A DNA stretch of 60,000 nucleotides. Source: Polytrichum commune (Eukaryota > Streptophyta > Polytrichopsida > Polytrichales > Polytrichaceae). The notes beneath the pieces were generated by a model. That model was given only the letters and a program-made list of their open reading frames with translations, ran no database searches and was not told the DNA's origin. Positions 31,521-42,803 of this stretch are shown piece by piece (the first letter of the stretch is position 1; every line of letters begins with the position of its first letter). The stretch spans positions 57,476,001 through 57,536,000 of the forward strand of contig OX485804.1 in assembly GCA_950295325.1 (NCBI GenBank), in the 5' to 3' direction. The translations under genes were made by a program, and so were the position numbers.

Positions 31521-34077
31521 ATAGGGGTTTGGATGTTATTGTTCTAGCTGTATAGGTGGACGCCGAGGTTGATATAGAGATCTTGAAAACCTGGATTTGG
31601 ACTTGCTGATGTGGTAGGCGTCTGTGTTATGATCCTTGTTGTGCATTCTTAATTACCCCTTCTTAAATACTGGAGTACCTCACTTCCTCATTGGACGTTC
31701 AATGAGGTACTTGTGAGAGTACTCATGAAAAGTTTCTTGTAAAAAAAGTCTAATGTGACGGGGGATTGGGGGTTTCACATTTTTGCCTTTGGCGACGAAC
31801 TTGAGAGTTTTTTAGCAGATTCTGAAGAAGAGAATTCCAGACTATGTAATTTGTCTTTGCTGAGGTTTTGTGGTTTCTGTACATATACGTGACATACTAT
31901 ATATATGTTGCATCATATTACACTTTTTAGTATGATACTCTAATTGGCGGACGTCACAAAACCAGTTGTGCATTAATTGTTATGGAAATTCCGGAATACA
32001 CGAACATGTGGGTGAATCGATGGAAGTGGGATATGCTGTCAACAAGAGCTGAGCTTCCCACAGTGGTTGTTTGTGAAGACAGCATCTAATCAATCTAAGA
32101 TTTCCACTATGCCGGATAACGCTACGAATGCTATTTGAAGCCTGGACTTTCTTAGAAGTGTCACATTCTATTGGAAGTAAATTCATTTCACCTCCTGCAG
32201 CTTGCAATTGTCATGAATTGATTACTTTGGTAATAATCTTCGCATTCTAAGATGCTGTGCTTCAAACGAAGTTTGCCACCGAATTCTTTTGAAAATTACA
32301 AGAGAACATATCATGTACGTAGACGTCCTTGTGTTTCAACAATCAACAGACTGTAAGATGAATTGTTCACCAAGAGTTCAAACGATGATAAGGCACATCA
32401 GGCGATAAGTTTTCTCAATACCTAAATCTTTCTGTGTCACGTCAATCCACTGTTTGATCAGCTGAGAGGTTGTGTTACAATCACGGGTTGATGAGACAGG
32501 TATGTACTAACTTGAGGCCTTAAAGCACCATATGGATGAAATGGGTCTGCTTCAAAGTAGGTAAAAAAGTACTTGGATTGTGATGGAGGGGATTATTGTG
32601 TACCTCTCATCCGTCCAACATAAAAACTTAGACCCCCACGTGATCCTCCTCTCTAGGTTTGTGGTCGATTCAAGTGATTATGTTGAACTATGTGCTCAAC
32701 ATAAACTATAACTATTGTAGATTTAGTAGCTTATAGGATTGGGATGGCATATGTGATGACTTGAAGATAAAGAGGCTCTTCATTTCACTACCACCATTAT
32801 GAGTCCCATTGATGGCAGATTCGCAAAAATTTATGTGACAAAGGATGTGTCGCATGAGGCTTGTATGGTGGTAGTGTTTTGATCTCCTATAGCTTTTGCA
32901 TCTCAACTCCAATTCTGAAGCTTGAATGACAATTTATGTGTTTCACAATTGCAAATTGGATGAGACAGTTTTCAATGGGATTCATATGACTGGATGCTTC
33001 GGTGTGTTGTAATTTGGGGCATGTAGCAGCACGTGTGCAAAGAGGCTCTTCATACCCCGTTGTGCTTCCTTAGGAAGATGACTTTCTTCTTCTATTGTTC
33101 AATCTAGAAACTTTCGTACCACCCTTGATGTTGAGGGCGTTTGAACTCACTATCACCAACAATTGTTTAGACTGGCTGCGTGCATGTAGAAGTTTACTTA
33201 ATGATGAAGACGTTTGAAGGAAGATATCTTTATCGCAACAAAATTTGAGAAGATCCAATAGTTGGGATGTGAAGTTCTCAAGTTGGGCTAGCTAGTGAGA
33301 ACTGTGTTCTTTCTCATGCTGGATGAAGGGGTTGATGAGATCCACGGGGAGAAAAAAAATCTACATAATTTGTTTTAAAGTACATGCCGTATCTCCAAAT
33401 TTTGGAGTTCCTATGCCTCTTATAGAGGTGGGTTGAAGTTCGTTGTTTAGATGATGGATGTCTTGCATATTTAGCTGGAATGCCATCTTTGGAGCATTTT
33501 GGTTTGGGATGTTCAAACTCCTAAAGCTAGTTGATACTACAATGGGCAACACCCATAGACAAAGTGCTTGCCTCCTTGCTCAAGTCTTAATAAGCTCCGA
33601 TAAGCCAAAAATTCATTTCATAACCTTCTTTTCTAAATGAAAGCAAAATATAATAGGGCATGCACCTAAGTATTGTTGAAACATATGAAAACTCTTCATG
33701 CCAAGTGGGGGAGAGATGGTTGATGACTTGTGGTGTGGTCTTGGATACTCTCATGCCAAGAAACTATACTTGGATCACTTGAGGCAATTAAGGGTTAATC
33801 TCCTACAAGCGGGTTTTTGGACCATCATAACCGGTCGCCCATCCAAGTGGTGAACACTTGATCCAACAACTCCTAAGATTTTTTTTCTTTTCTTTGATCC
33901 ACATAGACAACATTTCATCCATAAACTTTGGATTTTGTCCATGAACAAATCAACTATGCCCCATAAACATATTGAGAAGGTGAATGTCTTGCTACTACCG
34001 CATCGCGTCTTCCACTCTCCTCTCGTTGGTTAAGGTATGCATATGCTATTTGGTTACTTTTTAGAACAAAATCGGAA
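31521..34077. other. PI4K 3' flank, then no recognised feature
   Basis: The first few hundred bases should hold the PI4K 3' untranslated region; no canonical AATAAA was seen, though TGTA motifs and ATATATATG occur near 31880-31910. The remaining ~2 kb contain only ORFs under 76 codons, with AAAGAGGCTCTTCAT occurring twice (near 32770 and 33040). Confidence 0.4.
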
Positions 34078-34160
34078 CCTTGTATTTGATCCGTGTGTGG
34101 TTGGGTAAGAATCAAAGAACAAACACCATAAATGCACAAAAAAAATTGCACAATGTCTTT
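34078..34160 (+). repeat. Dispersed repeat S, copy 5
   Basis: GTGTGTGGTTGGGTAAGAAT followed by CAAAGAACAAACACC matches the S core. Confidence 0.5.
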
Positions 34161-34790
34161 GAAATCTTATTAACTAGTAAGCACCCCACACTAAATAATG
34201 AACACAATTGGGATGACCTATGTACTCAGTCGAAGAATCAACGAACATGCACTTCCCAATAAGCATGACTAAATAAAGGAGAGGTCCAGTTCTTTTCAAT
34301 CCGAAATTTTGCTGATGCTTACATCGTTGATTCGATAATGCAACACAAGTTTCATTGTGTAAATCTAATCAGTAGAAAGTGAAGAATACGGAAAAATGGA
34401 ACCGAATAACACCCACGTACCTTATTTTAGTCTCTTTCAAGTCGAGCTTGTTGGGCACTCTAGGATCTCTTAGAATGAATGTTGGCCGAGTCGGCCTCAA
34501 GGGACACCAATTTTGTTCGCTTTGCCATTCGCTCCTGCCATGGATTGAAAGCTTTGCTTTCCTTCCACTCCAAGTCACAAAAACTCTTTTGGAAAGTCGC
34601 CCACCTGTGGCAGGCTATGATCGAAATTTTTCCCCTGCAACCGTTTGTTGATGGAGTATGGCTTGCATGTGCTCGGGGGTTGTCATCAATTGGCACTCGC
34701 ATTATTGTTGTTGCCTTGGCCCTGTCAATGGCCTCAAGATTCGTAGGTTAATGTGCAGATTTTTTTTAACCATATGTATATATGGCTCAA
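34161..34790. other. Unassigned, overlapping ORFs
   Basis: Overlapping 70-90 codon ORFs occur on both strands at 34369-34750. None could be identified; a decayed retroelement segment is possible but unsupported. Confidence 0.3.
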
Positions 34791-34792
34791 CG

Positions 34793-35250
34793 AATGGGGG
34801 GAGAACCGGTGAGCTAGTTACAGATGAACCGGTTGACGTTCAAAGCTTCAGGAACATTACCAGTCGTTTAGATGGAATCTATAGAATATACCCCAAAACA
34901 ATGAAGAAACACTGAACGGGGGGAGAACTGGTGAACCGGTTGATATTCAAAGCTTCAGGAACATTACCGGTCGTTTAGAAGGAATCTATAGAATATACCT
35001 CAAAATAATGAAGAAACACCGAACGGGGGGAGAACCGGTGAACTGGTGAGCTAGTTACAGATGAACCCGTTGATGTTCAGAGCTTCAGGAACATTACCGG
35101 TTGTTTAGAAAGAATCTATAGAATATACCTCAAAACAATGAAGGAGAAACGAAAGGATGTCAACATGTCACCGGTTGGACTTGGAAACACTAGGATCTTG
35201 ACCGATTATGTCCACAAATCTTCCTGGACACTGCTACCTATTGAGCAAAA
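34793..35250 (+). repeat. Dispersed repeat R with its 5' part in three tandem copies
   Basis: The GGGGGGAGAAC(C/T)GGTGA start of the repeat occurs at about 34797, 34919 and 35025 (spacings of ~122 and ~107 bases), each followed by AAGCTTCAGGAACATTACC or a near variant. Only the third continues into the conserved 3' part, CGGTTGGACTTGGAAACACT. The three 5' parts are very similar to each other, suggesting local amplification after insertion. Confidence 0.75.
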
Positions 35251-35593
35251 GATAACTTGTCGGGATTCATACCATGCTCATAGTAGGACCAACGACCGGC
35301 CTACGCTAGTGGGAGAGTTTTCCATCTTGATTGGGGTTCTTGTCTTGTGTGCACTTGTGAAACTGTAGCATTGTTATATTAAGTGAGGTTACTGTGAGCA
35401 AGGCGGAAAATCCTTGTTGGTGGCAATAAGTTTAAGGATGAGATGATTTTTTCCCTTATCAAGAGGGACTTCTCCTATGGTCAAGGAGCAACGACGGACC
35501 CTAGTGTGGGTATGGTATCATTGTTTCTCAACCATGAATATACGTTATGTGGGTGTTTATTGGGTTATCTTTCTTAATGGGGTACTTATGTTT

Positions 35594-35680
35594 GACTGGT
35601 GTATAGTTAGGTGAGGATCGAAGAACAAACACGGTGAAGACACATAATGTTTAAAAAAGATTGGATATTGGTGCAACAAA
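35594..35680 (+). repeat. Dispersed repeat S, copy 6
   Basis: GTATAGTTAGGTGAGGATCG, then AAGAACAAACACGG and a GTTTAAAAAAGATTGGATAT block. Confidence 0.5.
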
Positions 35681-35755
35681 GTCTACTAAGTTTGATTCTA
35701 ATACCATAGTATCTTAGTAAATTTGAGCAAGATTTTATTTATTTAGATATTGCCG

Positions 35756-35774
35756 TTGTGTGTGTGTGTGTGTG

Positions 35775-35805
<31 letters not shown>

Positions 35806-35825
35806 GTTTTGGGTGTGTGTGTTAT
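35756..35825. repeat. Compound microsatellite (TG)n(TTTTG)n(TG)n
   Basis: A TG run, then about six TTTTG units, then a short TG run. Confidence 0.9.
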
Positions 35826-35829
35826 ATCC

Positions 35830-36042
35830 ATGTTTTTGTGAAGGCTAGTAAAAAAAAGTTATATGGGGAATACAACATATAATTTATGCTTGTAATAGTT
35901 CAGAAGATTCTACTATAGGAATCTCATAATGATCCATAGTTTTTGTGAAGGCTAGTAAAAGAAAGGTATACAGGAAGTACAAAATATACTTTTTGCTTGT
36001 AATAGTTTATAAGATTCTACTAGGAATCTCATAATGGTAGTA
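35830..36042 (+). repeat. Two-copy ~106-bp tandem duplication
   Basis: TTTTTGTGAAGGCTAGTAAA begins at about 35833 and again at about 35940. Both copies end in GGAATCTCATAATG. A few indels distinguish them. Confidence 0.8.
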
Positions 36043-38139
36043 TTTTGGCCAACTTGCCGATGAGGGTAAAAGTGTGAAGCGGGAGGACATTATTAAATCC
36101 GATCAAAGTAGCGTGGTTTTGTCAACCTCTAGAAATCTTGGGGTTTTAGCCTGTATCAAAGATGTATTATATGTTATGAATTATTGACCTTATTTGGATT
36201 TGGTATGCAAGAAACAAATTGAGCTAGTTAATTTTAGACGACATCCATACGGTTGGAATAAGGATTGTAATTTTTGACCTTCATCAAGTAGTTTTATGAT
36301 CATTTTCTTTCTATACATGATAAATATTCCAAGGTGTATCAAAGTCACTTGACTTCTATTTTGATTGGCTAAACATATGAATTTTATAATTTTGAAATAA
36401 AATCCAAAATTATTCATGTCATTGATCTTGTTATTTTCCTCAAAGGATAAAAATCTTTCACAAAGAAAAAAAAATGGGAGGGCTCTAACCACTTCAAAAT
36501 CCAATAAATAACCAATGTCGGGCAATCCGACGTGAATTTGAGCCCATTGGCCCTACCCTGCTCAAGAATCCTCTTGGTGTAGGGTGGAGTTTACTGCCTA
36601 CCTTGCGGTGGGTGGGCTCTTGGCTTCCTACATACCTACCTAGTTTTTTCCGTCAAGTAGAGAGAAGATTTCACAGTGGGAATTGAATTGCCAACCACTC
36701 TGTTCAGAAATGGGTACCTCTCTACTATCACCTGGTAGTTTAGGGTCATCTCGGACCACTTCAAAATCCATATCTTATGCCCCATCCCCTTATGAATTTA
36801 CCAAATAACCAAAGTTTTTCCTAAAACCCGGGTAAAGCTCCCTCAGTTATAGCGGAGGCATCCGGCTCTCCCAATGCACCTACGAGAACTTGCTCCAGAG
36901 ATTTTCAAGTAGGTTTTAGTTAAGTAACTTTCACACATGTTCATTGTTTTGTCTACCAAGCAATGAAATGTTGGATAGTTTTTGTCCCATCCCCAAATGC
37001 CTCACGAGTCACTACTCATCTATCTTACCATTGGTTTTTGTTAATGAAGCTCCTTGTGTCCTCATAGCTAAGACTAAAAGCAACCAATTACAAGGGTGGG
37101 AGGCGACACTTTTAAAGGTCCTACATTCTTGCCTCATGTCTAGGTACCGATGGGAGGGTCGGTGCTGGAGGCTTAAAACCTCCACTTTTAAGCCATGCCA
37201 CATCATTTGCCAACTAGGCTCGACACTAAATAATGTCGATGGTGTGAAGGCTGTGTTTTTAGAACTAACTTTTAGGCTTAGCTAAAGTCAGGTGGGGAGG
37301 GGGCATTAGAGTTGTCAATATGATATCTTGATTAACTTGCTCTAGGTGGTGTAGAACTTTATTAGCTCAAAGTGCAAGGAGGAAAGAAATTCTCCCTGAG
37401 AAATATATGATTGATAAACACTTGCAACTACTTTTTGGCATCTTAGGCATTTAAGGGTTAAGAGGTGGTTAGTTCTAAGAAAATGAGATGTGGCAGCTCA
37501 TGGTAGGAAATTCCACAGCCAAATTTTCTTAGTTCTGCAAGGGAATTGAATATGGATAGGTTTTGGCTTATAGTTTGGTAGATATGCTTTCAAACTCATA
37601 AAATAGTACATGGCAACTTCCAACAATGTGCATCATAGTGTATAGCTTTTCCAAAGTTTCACATTGGATAGTTTCATGAATGCTCTACATGGAGGAAACA
37701 TGCATTTATATATTCTTCCTACTGTGTAATGTTTGCAATTTTACACTATTGGTATTTGTATTTAAGGAATAAGAATGTATGTTGTATTTTACAAAAGCTT
37801 CACAACATCAAAATTGTTGGATGTTGTGTAACATAGCATTCTTCGGGTTGTTGTTAATGTTCTCTTTTAAATTAGTAGTGCTATAGTGTATATCTACCTT
37901 GCCCTACTAAGTGGTGAAAATAGTATAAAAAATCATGATTCCCAATCATTGGTTTTTATGGCATGTAACGGTGCATGATGCAAAAAGATTGTTGTAAGCT
38001 ATAGATGGGAAAGAAAAGAAAAAATAACGCCCGTATTGGCATACCGGCGTGACTTTGAGCCCATTGGCCTTATACTGATCACATGCTATAGATGGAATCA
38101 TTTCTTGTATTGCAACGACCCAAAACCAATCCCGTTAAT
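36043..38139. other. No gene recognised
   Basis: A 113-codon plus-strand ORF at 36944-37285 and a 111-codon minus-strand ORF at 36190-36525 have no recognisable domain. A short phrase, TTTGAGCCCATTGGCC, occurs at both ~36535 and ~38052, so another degenerate repeat is present. Confidence 0.4.
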
Positions 38140-38412
38140 AAACCCATAACCAAGATTCAAATTGAGATATGCATATTTGCACATTGACATTGAAATTTGA
38201 AGAATTATTGGCCTTGATGTTCGGTGTTTGTTTACTAAACCCATGAGTACGATTCAAATCGAATCAACTACATATTTGCATATTGACATCAAAAATTTGA
38301 GAATCGTTGGCTTGGGTGTTGAGTGTCCCTTTAATATGTGTGTGACTAAGATTCAAACTGAGTCAATTACGTATTTGCATATTGAATTTGAAATTTTGAG
38401 AATCATTTGCAA
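38140..38412 (+). repeat. Three-copy ~98-bp tandem repeat
   Basis: The box GATTCAAA (with small variants) recurs at about 38154, 38251 and 38350. Each is followed by ATTTGCA(C/T)ATTGA and then GAGAAT(C/T)(A/G)TT. The copies are diverged by eye. Confidence 0.8.
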
Positions 38413-38979
38413 ATACTTTCACAAATAAGAAATTATCTACTTTTAGGTACATCATGTTTGGGTTATGTCAACCTTAAAATACAATATGAGCATACGAATC
38501 CGAAACAAGAATTGATGATACTTTTGAACGGTGTTAGATATGCAATACTAGACTCTTGAACAAACACACACACACACATATGACATTTAGTAGCATGACA
38601 TCTGCATCCAACACACATATTTCTCAATGTTAGAAGTAAACATAATTGACATATAGAATGTTTGTGCATCTACATTGATGTTCAATTCAATCATTTTGTA
38701 TTCTATTGCTATACAGCATGGGAGGTAGATGTCATACTTTTACTCATGAGCAAAAGAATATTTCACAACTAGTCTTCTTGGTTTCCACTTGCTTTGACTA
38801 GCCGACTATACATAACGTAATTAAAATGTTTGATTATATTCTGGATGAATTGTCTTGTCCGATCAATAACTATAAGAGAAAATTTCCAATGGCATGCTCA
38901 CTTTTGCGGTGATACATGAATGCTCATTGTCAATTCATTGAGCATCATAGTAGAGTTATCTGTAAAATTGCTCAAAGAG
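38413..38979. other. No feature seen
   Basis: It contains a short (CA)n run near 38565-38578. Nothing else was recognised. Confidence 0.4.
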
Positions 38980-39345
38980 GGATGAAATTGTGAGTTTTAT
39001 TCTTCTTTGAGAAAGCTTTCTATGAAGAGCTCGTTAGCTTGTCGTGTATCTGAGCTTATTTTGAAAGTTGAGTGAAATTTTTGGGATTTATTATTTATTA
39101 TATTTTTTTTCCGCTTCTCAAACTTTGAGAGAATTTTGAGATTTAAAATAAAGTATTTGCATGGAACCCACTGTCCCTCAGTCCCGGATTAGCATGTGCA
39201 AAGCTAGCTGGCACACCCATCCTAGTAGGACAAATTGGAAAGCCGATTTTTAATAACCCAACAACACTCTTTGTGTACGGTAATTTAAATATCATAGAAG
39301 ACTTGGGTGACTTTGTGTTAATTCTCATGGTATGGTTAGTGTTGG
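38980..39345 (+). repeat. Repeat block X, copy 1
   Basis: The ends of this block match 57625-58345. The 5' part shares a tttctat-aa-ag-tcGTTAGCTyGTCG segment and the 3' part shares CACCCATCCTAG, AACACT(C/T)TTTGT and ACTTTGTGTT(A/G)AT. The middles differ in length. It runs directly into the NIF-like ORF, so it may be the 5' region of a mobile or duplicated gene unit. Confidence 0.5.
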
Positions 39346-39940
39346 ATGTCAACGGGATTTTTGAGAGGTCAGCAAAGTGCGACAATGTCAACACCAGGAA
39401 GGCTCTTGAATCACAACATAACCCCATGATAAGTGGGGAGGTGACTCCACTATTTCTCCCATATAGTGCCATCACACCTAGGAAAGGACATTTTCTGCGC
39501 TTTGTGCTTTCAAACTTCCATGTTGTTGTCTGGTTGTCGAAGCTTTTGAAGAATCTCAAGCCACTTGTCTATCACTTCTTCAAAGGTTGTAGGCAACCCG
39601 AGTTTGTGTTTGGGCAAAAGATGTGTCACATTCTGGGTGATGAGAGCGGACAAAATCTTCCTAGTCTTGTGAATGTTGATTCAAGCTTCTTCATGAAAGA
39701 CATGTGCGCATTTCTTGAGTGGAGCCGGATGCATCCAACGCCGCATTTGAAGCAACCCACTCATAAAACTACATTACTTGTTGATGACTCTCCTTACAAA
39801 TGCGTCCCGAACCCTCTAGGGAGCTACATTAATCTCCCCTTTTTCTGTCAAACCAGAGCTTGGATACTCTCCATAATTACCTGCAGAACCTCTTGAATTC
39901 TCAACATTATGTCCCGGATTTTGTGGGGAGCAACCCTTAG
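39327..39940 (+). pseudogene. NIF/FCP1-type HAD phosphatase domain, frameshifted
   Basis: An open frame of 189 codons from the ATG at 39327 to a stop at 39896 covers most of an NLI-interacting-factor (NIF)/FCP1-like HAD domain. Motif I is LVLDVNG at residues 4-10 (Asp7; Asn9 where classical SCP/FCP phosphatases have the second Asp, as I recall is common in plant NIF-like proteins). VVVWLSK at 66-72 fits motif II, and TLLVDDSPYK at 149-158 fits the acidic motif IV. After residue ~170 the frame turns to unlike sequence. One base shift at the CCCCTTTTT run (39837-39845) brings in a frame reading LHNYLQNLL and YVPDF, as expected for the family's C-terminus, ending at TAG 39938-39940. A frameshifted gene or duplicate is therefore likely; an assembly error at the homopolymer is the alternative. 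Family members dephosphorylate Ser/Thr, for example in the RNA polymerase II tail. Confidence 0.7.
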
Positions 39941-41105
39941 CCATCAGGCCAGGGACCCTTCAATCTAGAGTTACCAATTTCATAGATATATAAGCATGCG
40001 TTGGCTAGACATAGAATGTTGACTTCTGACCGTATGATTCCAGTGGCGCAGATGTCTATGTAGACACCCAAAGGGTGTCTTGCCATAGTGTACATTTCTT
40101 CAAGCTATATTTTTTATTGGACTTATGTGGAACTCAAACTGTATTGGCTGAGCACTTCACTTGAAATGTGTTTTGGTTTTGTTGTTGTTGCTCATATAAG
40201 GTTGTTGTATCGGCATAGTCATCTATACGTGAATATATGTCATGTGAATTTAATACTTTGCAACACTGGGTATTCGTCTGTCATTGTCCCACAGGCATTT
40301 CCCCGTGGCAAGCACATTGTTGATGTGACGATTGTGTTGGACCACTTGGACTTAGTTAGTTGCATTTATGGTCATTCTATTTGTTATTAGGGTTTAATAT
40401 TTTGGACTCCTTGGACTATAATCCATTTTTGCTACACTTGTTCAACTTCCCCATGGGCCATCGCTCATGGGCTCCTGCTTCACATAATGTCCTTCTTGCA
40501 TGCAATAACCTCCATGTATCCTGATTGCATTCCCCATTGCATACATGTGCCAAGAATCATGTTCCCATTCCACCTCATCGACAACATGTTCCAGATGCTA
40601 ATGCGGACTTCGCCGAAGTGTCGTCATCATGTCCTAAGGAAATTCATTTTTCATTTGAATGCCCTTCTGCAGTTGTTTCTTCATCCTAAAGATTTTAATA
40701 TCATTTTGTCATGTTGTTGTCATAGACACAGATGCTCCAATCATGTGATGTTGTGGTTGCGGTTGAAGCTCCAGTCACAACTCCACACCCTCGGGCGAAG
40801 AGACAACTTGCTCTCCAAACCCCTCACCCCAGTGAGCCCACGGGTTCTCGAAATAATTATGGATGTTGGAAGTGCGGTTCGCCCAAGACTAGATCATCAA
40901 TGTCTGATTACATGGCTGCAAGGGTGAAACAACTTTGAGAAGCTACAATTTTGATGAATGACAATCTTCGTGTAGAAGAGCTAAAGTGCAAGCAATGGAC
41001 TGTAGCTCAAAGAGAACCTCATGACATGAAATTGAAAAGGATTAAAGATCCGTACTCCTATTGTGCTTAGGCGGACCTTTATGATTATAGATTTGCACGC
41101 CTGTG
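39941..41105. other. Unassigned, two overlapping ORFs
   Basis: A 146-codon ORF (40487-40927) overlaps a 68-codon ORF (40732-40938) in another frame. The latter contains YGCWKCGSPKTRSS and is followed after a stop by LRVEELKCKQWTVAQ, which looks like charged, helical protein sequence. I could not identify either. A decayed transposon accessory protein is possible but unsupported. Confidence 0.3.
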
Positions 41106-41108
41106 TAA

Positions 41109-41790
41109 TTAGCGTAGTGTTGGTTGTTTACGGGCGTTCACCCGTGGTACATTTATCCGTCTACTTTGTGTAATATTATGTGCCCACTATGATATCTATG
41201 ATTCAACCAATGATTTTTTGACACATTTGTTGTCATGTGCATGGTGGTGTCTTGGTTGTGTTCACCTATCTTTTGTGTTGTCGGGTTTGTTCTTGCCCGT
41301 TTCCTGCATGTGTTGTGGAATGTTCCTGCATGTGACACGTGGTGTTGGTTTGTGACGGGCTTTCACCTGTGGATACATGTATCCCTCTACTTTGAGTAAT
41401 ATTAAGTGCCCATTATGGCTTATATGATTAGACCAATGATTTATGTAGCACACATACATTGTCATGCGCATCGTTGCTTCTCAGTTGTGTTGACCTTCTT
41501 TTGGTTAGTCAGGCTTGTATTATGGATTTTCATGCATGTGTTGCGTGGTGTTGGTTGGTCACGGGCGTTCACCCGTGATTAGATGTATCCCTCTACTTTG
41601 AGTACTATTAAGTGGCCATAGGCTTCTATGATTAGACCAATAATTTTAGAACACATTTGTTGTCATGCGCATCGTTGCTTTTCAGTTGTCTTGACCTTCT
41701 TTGGTTAGTCAAGCTTGTGTTATGGATTTTCCCGCATGTGTTGCGTGGTGTTGGTTGGTCACGGGCTTTCACCCGTGGTTAGGGTTAAAC
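41109..41790 (+). repeat. Four-copy ~200-225-bp tandem array
   Basis: The box ACGGGC(G/T)TTCACC(C/T)GTG recurs at about 41130, 41355, 41561 and 41761. Between boxes each unit carries CTCTACTTTG(A/T)GTA, ATGATT(C/A)(A/G)ACCAAT, TGTCATG(T/C)GCAT and a TTGACCTTCTT-type segment. The recurring box is itself an inverted repeat (ACGGG...CCCGT) with a 6-base loop. Units 2-4 are most alike. It is noncoding. Confidence 0.85.
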
Positions 41791-42062
41791 TTAAGTTCCA
41801 GTTTGTAAAGCAGTATGTGCCCTTGTAGCATATATGAATCAACCGATATGTTTGAAACAATGTGTTTTTCTATCTTGATGACCTTCTTGTTGTTCTAAAC
41901 ATTGTCAATGAAGTCATTTTCACGGGATTTTGCTCGTGAACTACGTTCCCATTGCACATTCCCAAGGTACGGATTGTCTCATAATGGCCCAATTGGCTCA
42001 TTTTAGTTGATAAGGCCATTAAGGGTTTGAGAGTAAACCCATGGTTTCATGTGCTTTACTTT

Positions 42063-42066
<4 letters not shown>
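41791..42066. other. Repeat X-related fragment
   Basis: The segment GTAAACCCATGGTTTCATGTGCTTTACTTTAC, near 42026-42060, resembles TAAACCCACAGGTTTATCTC plus CTTTATTTTAC near 58340-58370, in the sequence following block X copy 2. Nothing else was seen. Confidence 0.3.

Positions 42067-42128
<62 letters not shown>
42067..42128. repeat. (CT)n microsatellite
   Basis: About 30 uninterrupted CT units, the longest simple repeat in the window. Confidence 0.95.
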
Positions 42129-42129
<1 letters not shown>

Positions 42130-42224
42130 ACGTCAAATTCTTTAGACAAACAAGAAGGAAATGGCCTAAGCCTTGCATAGAAGGTTGTAGGTTGGGTGTA
42201 AGTCTATATGAACACTTGTTCATA

Positions 42225-42803
42225 GGGTTGCTTCACACTATAGCCGTCCAAGTCGAGAGGCAATGGGATTGAATGGCCAAACTTTGTTGAGAGTCCAAAG
42301 AAATGGGCTGAAAATAGCCAATAAAATATAGGAATTGGAGCCTTTGGCCAGGCATAGTGTGAAGCCTCCAAAGGCCAAGCCCAAAGTCCAAACCTTTGGC
42401 AATGAACTCCCACGGCCTCTCGACTTGGACGGCTATATTGTGAAGCCTCCAAATGCCAAGCCGAAGTCCAACAGAAGAAGGAGCATCCCATTTTATTCCT
42501 TGCCCAAAACAACCCCTCCTCCAATCTAATGGCCAAGATCTTGTCAACTTTTGATTTATTTATGAAAAAAATCTAGGCCTCTAGAACATAGTTTGGATTT
42601 TCATTCTTGTCCGGCCCAAACTTTCTTCGAGAATCCGTTGCCTTGGTCAAAAAGTTATTGCCATGTAGACATTTTGGAAAGCGATGGCCTTTGGACTTTG
42701 GCTTCTAGTGTGAAAGGTCGAGAAACTGAATTCTTGGTTTCTTGCAATCTGATTGGTGGAAATTGATGACCTCTCGACCTTCGGCCATAGTGTGAAGCGG
42801 CCC
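42225..42803. mobile_element. Composite PIF/Harbinger-like MITE, family H2, copy 2
   Basis: The ends are GGGTTGCTTCACACTATAGC and, reverse-complemented, GGGCCGCTTCACACTATGGC; both run on to GTCGAGAGG as in 15052-15651. The flanks are ATA and TTA, a one-mismatch TWA site. Two extra internal terminus-like segments, CATAGTGTGAAGCCTCC near 42354 and CTCGACTTGGACGGCTATAT near 42418, show that a second, partial H2 copy is nested inside. ORFs here are incidental. Confidence 0.8.

Noticed and set aside
39143-39559. 138-codon minus-strand ORF
   Set aside because: It is opposite the NIF-like ORF, whose plus-strand motifs are convincing.
41109-41790. CRISPR array
   Set aside because: The repeated boxes are spaced ~200 bases apart with repeated, not unique, intervening sequence; this is a tandem satellite-like array in a plant genome.
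42204-42547. Two overlapping ~105-codon minus-strand ORFs
   Set aside because: They are within the composite H2 MITE; their similarity to each other's frames comes from the repeated termini.
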